From Archilochus colubris (Eukaryota > Chordata > Aves > Apodiformes > Trochilidae), in assembly GCA_023079485.1 (NCBI GenBank), contig CM041084.1, positions 19,062,609 through 19,126,608 of the forward strand: a DNA stretch of 64,000 nucleotides, given 5' to 3'. The translations under genes were made by a program, and so were the position numbers. Positions 57,061-64,000 of the stretch are shown here, one piece after another (the stretch's first letter is position 1; each line of letters begins with the position of its first letter). The notes below the pieces were generated by a model. The model ran no database searches. It had not been told where the DNA came from and worked only from the letters and a program-made list of their open reading frames with translations.

Positions 57061-58828
57061 GTCCCCATGTCTGAACAACTCTTGTCATCAGTAAAAAAGA
57101 CTGAACTGAGAGTGGTCTTTTCATGTGTGAAAACATTAAATGGAAACTAGTTCATCTTTGAATTAAATTGTGGTAACATTAACACAGGCTTTTTCTCTCT
57201 CTTGGGTTTGTCCATTCTTTGTCTTTTCTCCAGTTATCACCAGCTATCACTTGGGGCCACCCCCTTCAGTGGTGGAGTGATTCTATGAAAACATCTGGCT
57301 TAGAGCAACATAAGCACAACAAAACACAGAAGAGGCAAAAATCAAAGTGGGAAAAAAACTGAATATATTAATCTCAAGGTTTAGAGTTTGGGAATTAAGT
57401 CACATTAGCTCTGGTATCATCAGTAATTCCTCTGTGTCTCCTCTCTTTTGCTGCATTATCTTACATTAAAGCAAACTGCATAACATGAAAGCACTGTATT
57501 CATCTGTATTTCAAATAACAAACAAAACTGCAAACAGGTGCAGAAATGCACCTATTTCCCTTTTATAAGGGTAAATGTAGCCTGGATAAAGTGCTTCCTT
57601 CCTTATGTTTAAGTTTTTACAGAACTTCAGTTCTTAATGAGAAATATGAGTATTTATATAGAACTTAGTAAACACAATGGGGATGTGAAGAGCAAAATGT
57701 CTTTTTAGTGTCATATAAAAACACATGTGGTTCATGTCTTTCAGTCATTTGCAAATGACTGGAAGGGTCATCCTTCATAAATTCAGTATGCCATGCTACA
57801 TGATCTGAAAAAAGCTCTATTTCAGATTGCAAATGATTTATCTAAGTATTCCAACAATCACCCAACGAGCTTAAATATGAAAAATAGACGAAGAGTATAA
57901 GAAGTAAACAGAAAATGCCTTTAGATTAAACTAGACCAAAATTTAATTTAAAAAAGGGCTGAGATCTTAAGTTAGAATATTGTTCTACTTTGTGGAAGAT
58001 GTATCATACAACACACACTTCACTCTGATGATAAATATTGGTCATTTAATCATATGGTAAGTTTCAAGCAGCAGTAGGTTATATGTGGTAAATACCATGT
58101 AATTACAGGGTACATAAAAAGTGATTCCTCTCTCCTAAACCAAAGTGCAGGTTATAACATAATTATGTTTAGACTTACTAAACGTAATCATCACATGTGG
58201 CTGGATGGTATTTGCCAAGAAAAAGCCATTTAGGTTCTGCCCAAAGAAAACATATTCAATCCTTGCAGCACTAGGAGTTGGTAGAGTATAACTGTAGCCC
58301 CAAAACTCATCACCCACCCAAAAGATAAAAGTGATGGCAGTAAATCTAGAAGACTACTCTTAACATACAAAGCTTTAGGCAGACATTAGCTGTAATGAGG
58401 ATAAGGATGTTTCATCATCCTGTGGTGGAAAATATCTGTATGCTGCATAAGACACAATACACTGCCATTCCCATCAGATGACAGCTACAGAAGAGTGGTG
58501 ACAGTTTTTTCCAAGATCATTTTACCCACATCCTTTTGAATGAACAACAAAACAGAAAGTATGGATTAAGCCACCAAGACACAAGAAGACAATCTTACTT
58601 CCCATGGAATCTCAGAAATCAAAAGACAGTCTTTTTCACATTCTGTTTTTTTAAGAAATTAAGTTCCTGAAAGATTAAATTCAGTAAGCACACACAGGCA
58701 GATGCAGGAACAGAACAGCTTTTAGATATCACCTGCACTCACAGTTGTTTTCACTGTTGGAGGTCATGAATAGCAGCAGAGTAAAAATGGAGTACACATG
58801 AATTTTTATTACTTCATTCAGCTTGAAC

Positions 58829-58842
58829 AAAAAAAAAAAAAA
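58829..58842. repeat. Poly-A tract
   Basis: Fourteen consecutive A residues. Confidence 0.85.
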
Positions 58843-59572
58843 GGCTCTATTTATTTCCTATGAAAATGTATAGACATATGGCTTGCCACCCTTCTGGATT
58901 CTATCATGGCTGCCTTGGCCTCATTATGGAACCCATTATTACTTTTACTATTCAAATTTTATACCCCAAAAGCTGCTGCTTTCATGAGTTGATATTAATA
59001 TGGAAACTCATTCATGGTTATGGTAAAATGAATTGTCTTTCCTGCATGCTACACCAAGCCAATAATAAAACTGGAAAATAAGCAGCATTTCTGTCAGCTG
59101 GAGGTTAAGAGTGCTGTGAACTAGATTTAGAAGATTCTAGGCCAGGCAAGGAGGCAGACATGAAAATCACCTCCAAGTGACTTGAAACAAAGTGGTGCTG
59201 CATAGAGAGTAGCACATGCAGCCATGAGTGGAAAAAAGCAAGGTGGAAAAGGAGGTGCAAAATACAGCAACTTACTCCTTCTGACTGATATTAGCAAAGC
59301 GTAAGTTTACAAGAAGCAAAAAAAAGTAAATTTTAAAAAACAAAACCAAGCCAAAACGAAAAAACAGGATAAGGTCATGCAGATACTACAACAGACTAGC
59401 AGTTCCTCATGTTTCTTGAGAAAATTGCCTCTTGACTTCACAATATCAGTTCTGAAACAAATTTTCCCCACACAACTTATACTGGTAGGTTTTGCTTTTG
59501 CTCTTCTGGAAGAACATTAAAGAGGTTTGTTTGTTATCTATTTGTCCCGTGAACAGCAATATTGGAAATGTG

Positions 59573-59583
59573 TTATATATATA
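59573..59583. repeat. Short TA repeat
   Basis: An alternating T-A run just left of the old CR1 copy. Confidence 0.6.
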
Positions 59584-59627
59584 TCTATCCATTTACAGCC
59601 ATAGCTCATGACAGTCAGAATTCAGGG

Positions 59628-61075
59628 AATCACAGAACTGTCATGGATAGAAAAGACCTATAAGATAACTGCACCCAACAGTCATCCACTCTCCCTCTGC
59701 CCTCTGCAAAAAATCACCATGCCACTAAAGCATGTCCTGAAGTACCTCATCTACACATTTTTTTAATATGTTCAAGGATGGTGACTCCATCAGCTCCCTG
59801 GACAGCCCCTTCTAGGGTCCAACTACTCCTTCAGTAAATAAATTCTACCTAATATCTAGTCTAAATATCCCCAGGTGCAACTTCAGGCCATTTCCCCTAG
59901 TCCTATCATTATCTGCTTGGGAGAAGAGGCCAACACCCACCTGCCTACAACCTCCTTTCAGGTAGTTGGAGAGAGCAAGGACTCCCCACAGTCTCCTCTT
60001 CTCCAAAGCAAACAATCCCAGTTCCCTCAGCCTCTCCTCCACAGGACTTGTTCTCTAGACCTTTCACCAGTCTGATTTCCTTTCTTTGAACTTACTCCAG
60101 GAACAAAATGTCTTTCTTGTGGTGCTGGGCCCAGAACTGAACACAGAACTCACCGGTGCTGAGTACAGGGGTATGATCACTTCCCTTTTCCTGCTGGCCC
60201 TACTATTTCTGGTACAAGCCAGGATGTTGTTAGTCTTCTGGGCCACCTGGGCACACTACTGGCTCATATTCAGCTGGCTGTCAAGCAGCATTCTGAGGTT
60301 CTTTCCTGCCAGACAGCTTTCTAGCCACTCTTTTCCATGACTGTAGTGTTGGTTGGGGTTGCTGTGACTGAAATGCAGGACCTGACATTTGGCCTTGTTG
60401 AACCTCATGCAATTTGCCTCAGCCAATTGAATCAATCTATCCAAATACCTCTGCAGAGACCAGGCAACTTGGTGTTGTATGTAGACTTGCTGAGGAAGCA
60501 CTCAATCCACTCACATTGATCATTGAGAAATATATTGAATAAGACCAGCTCCAAAACTGAGCCCAGAGAGACACCACTGGTGTGTGTGGAGATAATTCAA
60601 CTGAATTCAACTGAATTCACTATGACTATCTGATCTAGTTTTTAACCTAGTGAAGATGATACTCATCTATGTCATAAGCATCCAGCTTCTCTAGGAGAAT
60701 GTTGTGGGAGACAGTGTCAAAGGATTTACTAAAGTCCCGGCAGACAACATCCACAGCCTTTCACTTGTCCACTAGGTGGGTCACCTGGTCATAGAATGAG
60801 ATCATGTTGGTCAAGAAGGACCTGCCTTTCTTGAACCCATGCTGGCTGGGCCCAGTTCCTTGACTGTCCTGCACTTTCCCTGTAAGTGCACTCAAGATGA
60901 ACCTCTCTATAATTTTTCCAGGCACTGAGGTCACTCACATCCCTATAGTTCCCCAGATCCTCCTTCTGAACCTTCTTGTAGATCAGCATCACTCTGGCTC
61001 CAATCATCTAGGACCACCCCGGTTAACCAAGACTGTTGACAAATGATGGAGAGAGGCTTGGTGACTTCTTGCATG
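59628..61075 (-). mobile_element. Old CR1 LINE fragment with reverse-transcriptase remnants
   Basis: This is the longest CR1 copy here, about 1.45 kb, in the same orientation as PLXDC2. Its 3' end is at the low coordinate (a degraded GAATCACAGAACTG tail) and it extends into the reverse-transcriptase fingers region. Minus-strand fragments include LSIICQQS near 61040, KVQKEDLGNYRDVS near 60960, RYLDRLIQLAEAN near 60420, [12 protein letters not shown] near 60200 and [16 protein letters not shown] near 60030. These sit in several frames with multiple stops and indels, so the copy is inactive and clearly older than the 50.9 and 54.7 kb copies. A tandem ACTGAATTCA-type duplication at about 60594-60618 is internal to it. 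Confidence 0.9.
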
Positions 61076-62529
61076 AAATGGAGACATATTAATGATAGAC
61101 TCCTTGCATAAAGTAGAGAATATTAAAAAAAAAAGACTTGTCAAATTACTTACAGAAACTGAAGCTGTATTTACTGATATGTCAGATCTCAGTGATCAGA
61201 CAAAAACAGTAAACCAAGGGATAGAAGAAGTAAAGTGAGTATATTCTAAAATATTACTTATTTGAAGAACATATATTTGTTCAGAGTACATGACCTCATT
61301 TGGTAAGGCATATATACCGTTACTTCTTAATAGAAGAAAAGAAATAGTATCTTTTGATACCACAGGTTTTTATGATCTTTGTCGAGAAAATGAAAACAAG
61401 ACAGTAAGAAAAGATTTCAAATGTCTACCTTGAGTACACGATTTGGTGAACTTATCCAATAAAGAAAATTTTAAAGCTGCATATCGTAGTATTTATTCTT
61501 TGAAAATTTTTTCACACAACTGCGTGTCCACCCTCTTGTCTGGGGACTCACTTGTAACAGTCAGTCCTCACCATGATCTTCAGCAGCATCTGGAATACCT
61601 GATTTTAAAAGCCACAGACCGCTTCCCTTAGTTTAGTAATTCCCTCTTGAATGTTTTTGGTCTGATGGGTTTGCAATGATTCCATTAGCATAGGAAATTA
61701 TTATACAAGAATCAAACATAAATGTAGATAGAAAATCCTAGAAATGTTCTTATTTTGTTCTTGACTGTGATGGGAATGGAACAGGAAGAAAAGAGGAGTG
61801 GTCTGGGCATATGTAACTAACTTCTCAGGGTAAACTGAAACCACAATTTTGGCCATCATCTACAACTTTGAGCAGCAATTTAATGCTTAAGTAGTTTGTA
61901 AAGTTAGTGTTCACTTGCATTCTTGCAGACACTGCTTCCTGGGGCAGCGTAAAACCCCCATGAAGATTTCACTAAATCTGTTCTCTGTTTCTGTGGGCAG
62001 CAGTGGCAGGGTGTATCCAGTCACTTTGTTGGAACTCTAATAACTCTCAGAGCATGCACACTTTGAAGCAGATTCTGACAAGGCAGTTTGGCTCTTATCA
62101 TAGGGTTGATAAACAATGCATGCACTGAAGAAAATGAGATTGGGGAAAAGAGGCACAGCTGCAGGGCAGAGCTGGGCTCTCTTTACAGACAAGTGAGACA
62201 AGAAGCACACTGAAGCCATGAGTGGCTGTATCAGTCAAGCTAAAGGACAGAGAAGCAAGGGAATTTTCTACCTCTTGACAGAAAAGCCAGAGCTATGAGT
62301 GATGAGGAATCTGGATATTATGAGGAGATACACACTGAAGCAAAAGTTCTGAAGACAAATTTCCTGATCCAAGACCTCCAGATAGCATTCTTACATCCTG
62401 GGGGAAAAAAATCACATAAGCAACCCTGGTATATCAGGCAGAATTTTAGAGCAAAGGCCTAAGAGGAGCTTAATGAGTATTCTGAGGATGATAACTGTAA
62501 TAGGAATATAGTCACGAGACAGAAGGGTG

Positions 62530-62830
62530 ATGTTAACCAAGCACCCAGGGCCTCTTCCACACCTGGCTGTTCTGCAAAAGTCACAGACTCAGTGGGTCAC
62601 CACTGCACCAGGAGATTCTCCCCTTCAATGCCAGTCACACTGAACCTCAGCTCCTTTGCCCCATCATGGACCAAAGAGTTTGTGCCTCTACATCTGTCAT
62701 GCCATAAGGGCTTTTGGAAGAGCTGCAGTGCTTAACACAACACATGTCTTTCCTCAAAAGGGTCCCTCACCTGGGAACCCACTTTTCTGGAGACAGTTAT
62801 TTTACATCTTCCCCAGACACTATCTGACTA
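62530..62830. other. Unassigned GC-richer block
   Basis: Composition is higher in C and G than the neighbourhood, with no convincing frame, no splice-bounded exon and no recognised repeat landmarks. An old repeat is possible. Confidence 0.25.
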
Positions 62831-63838
62831 TCTGACCGATACTCAGTGGTTACAACCATACATGTAGTGTAAATCATAGGCAGTAGTAACCAAGACTTTG
62901 TAACTGAGTCTAAGTAAAGGCCTTCCAGATATTTGATTCATCTGGAAATGTAAAGAAGCAATGTCTAGTACAGAGTAGTGCAATCCCGTGTTTGGCTACT
63001 GCCTTCCCACCCTGGTACTATCTGTTCCTTTCTAATCATGCAAACATTATACAAGACATCACAGAAAACCAGGATCCTGATAAGAGGGTCAGACCCAGCT
63101 TCATCTGTACTCTGCTGACATAGGTTAATCACTACAGCAGCAAATAGTGGAGCCATAGTGATTTCTGACATTTCCAGAGCACAGCTTTCTGAGGTCACAG
63201 ACTGCTGATGAGGAAGGCAACACCACAACTGATCAAGATCAGCACAGTGACTTTGTTGATCCTAGCAGACATGTGCATCCTGACTTTCTTGTACAGTATC
63301 CCTCAGGAAGGAGTTGTGGAAGATAAGGATGCCATGCAACTTCCTACATCAATCAAAGGGACAGAAGTAACACTTTGAGCATGATTTACATGGGTATACA
63401 ATGTGACAGGACAATATTTTTTTTTTGCCAGAGATGATAATGATTGGGACTCATTCAATCAAGACCAACACACTGAGAAAGCAATCAAGCCAGACCCACT
63501 ATAATTACTTCCATATCTAATACTCAGCAATAATATACTGGACAAGAAGGATGAGGGATATCAAGTACTGCACTACACTGGTGCTTTTTGCCTCTTTTGC
63601 ACTAAGCTATCTGGCTCTGGGGAAGGCAGTTTCTAGCTGGTCACATCAACTCTCTTCTCCTGTCACCCAAAACACTGTATAAGAGGTAAAGATCTTATGT
63701 TCTTAAGTTCAAGAACATCCATTTTTCTATTCCCAAGTTCTCTCTTCAATCCCCAGCTACCTCTATTTGCAGGTCAATCTTAATTACAGCTTGTTACTCT
63801 GTGAAAAATCCAGTATTGTGGAGAAAGGGCAACACCTC

Positions 63839-63854
63839 AAAAAAAAAAAAAAAA
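63839..63854. repeat. Poly-A tract
   Basis: Sixteen consecutive A residues. The sequence before it (about 63700-63838) is not a recognisable retrocopy. Confidence 0.85.
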
Positions 63855-64000
63855 TAGACTGCTGAGGCTTTCAACCAAGGTGAGTGATGTTACTTACTTT
63901 GATTCTGTCTGTCCGTGCTCAAGCAAACAGTGAAAGATGCCAAGTAAGACCAGAGAAGCTCTTAAAACAAGAAAACTTGTATAAAGAGGTATACCACAGT

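Noticed and set aside
62965..63340. Minus-strand fragments with a hydrophobic stretch, considered as a possible old retrocopy or ectodomain exon
   Set aside because: Frames are short, interrupted and inconsistent, and no splice-bounded exon or family match is visible.

Overview
The window is vertebrate nuclear DNA and almost certainly comes from a bird. It is AT-rich, coding sequence is confined to short blocks with GT/AG splice signals, and the recognisable interspersed repeats are CR1 LINE 3' ends carrying the avian tail made of ATTCTATG-type units. I cannot name the species. The young, nearly identical CR1 copies make a neoavian bird plausible, but that is a weak inference.

One protein-coding gene is visible: PLXDC2 (plexin domain containing 2, also called TEM7R), on the minus strand. 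Eight consecutive internal exons lie at 46289-46411, 43403-43521, 36719-36818, 27997-28092, 27037-27118, 10823-10883, 8303-8456 and 6909-6947. Together they give 774 nt in one uninterrupted reading frame with matching phases and GT-AG junctions. They encode about 258 residues, which from memory of the human protein (529 aa) corresponds to roughly residues 180-437. The part covered is the nidogen-like ectodomain, the cysteine-rich PSI (plexin-semaphorin-integrin) domain, a Thr/Ser-rich stalk and a 13-residue juxtamembrane microexon. The signal peptide and early exons lie beyond the right edge. The transmembrane and cytoplasmic exons lie beyond the left edge.

The rest is intron. It contains CR1 copies of at least three ages: ancient at about 38145-38490; old at about 21738-21810, 25035-25170 and 59628-61075; and younger at 17836-18120, 50860-51108 and 54717-55442. 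There are also simple repeats, homopolymer tracts and a few base-composition islands I cannot assign. The 50.9 kb and 54.7 kb CR1 copies differ at only about two positions over some 210 shared bases and point in opposite directions.

I found no second gene, RNA gene, CRISPR array, operon or complete mobile element. I do not see an undescribed biological system. The observations most worth checking are the G-run and C-run tracts on either side of the 119-nt exon, the frame-neutral (phase 1-1) exons, the near-identical inverted CR1 pair, and the unassigned GC-rich islands near 5.5-6.1 kb and 56.7-57.1 kb.
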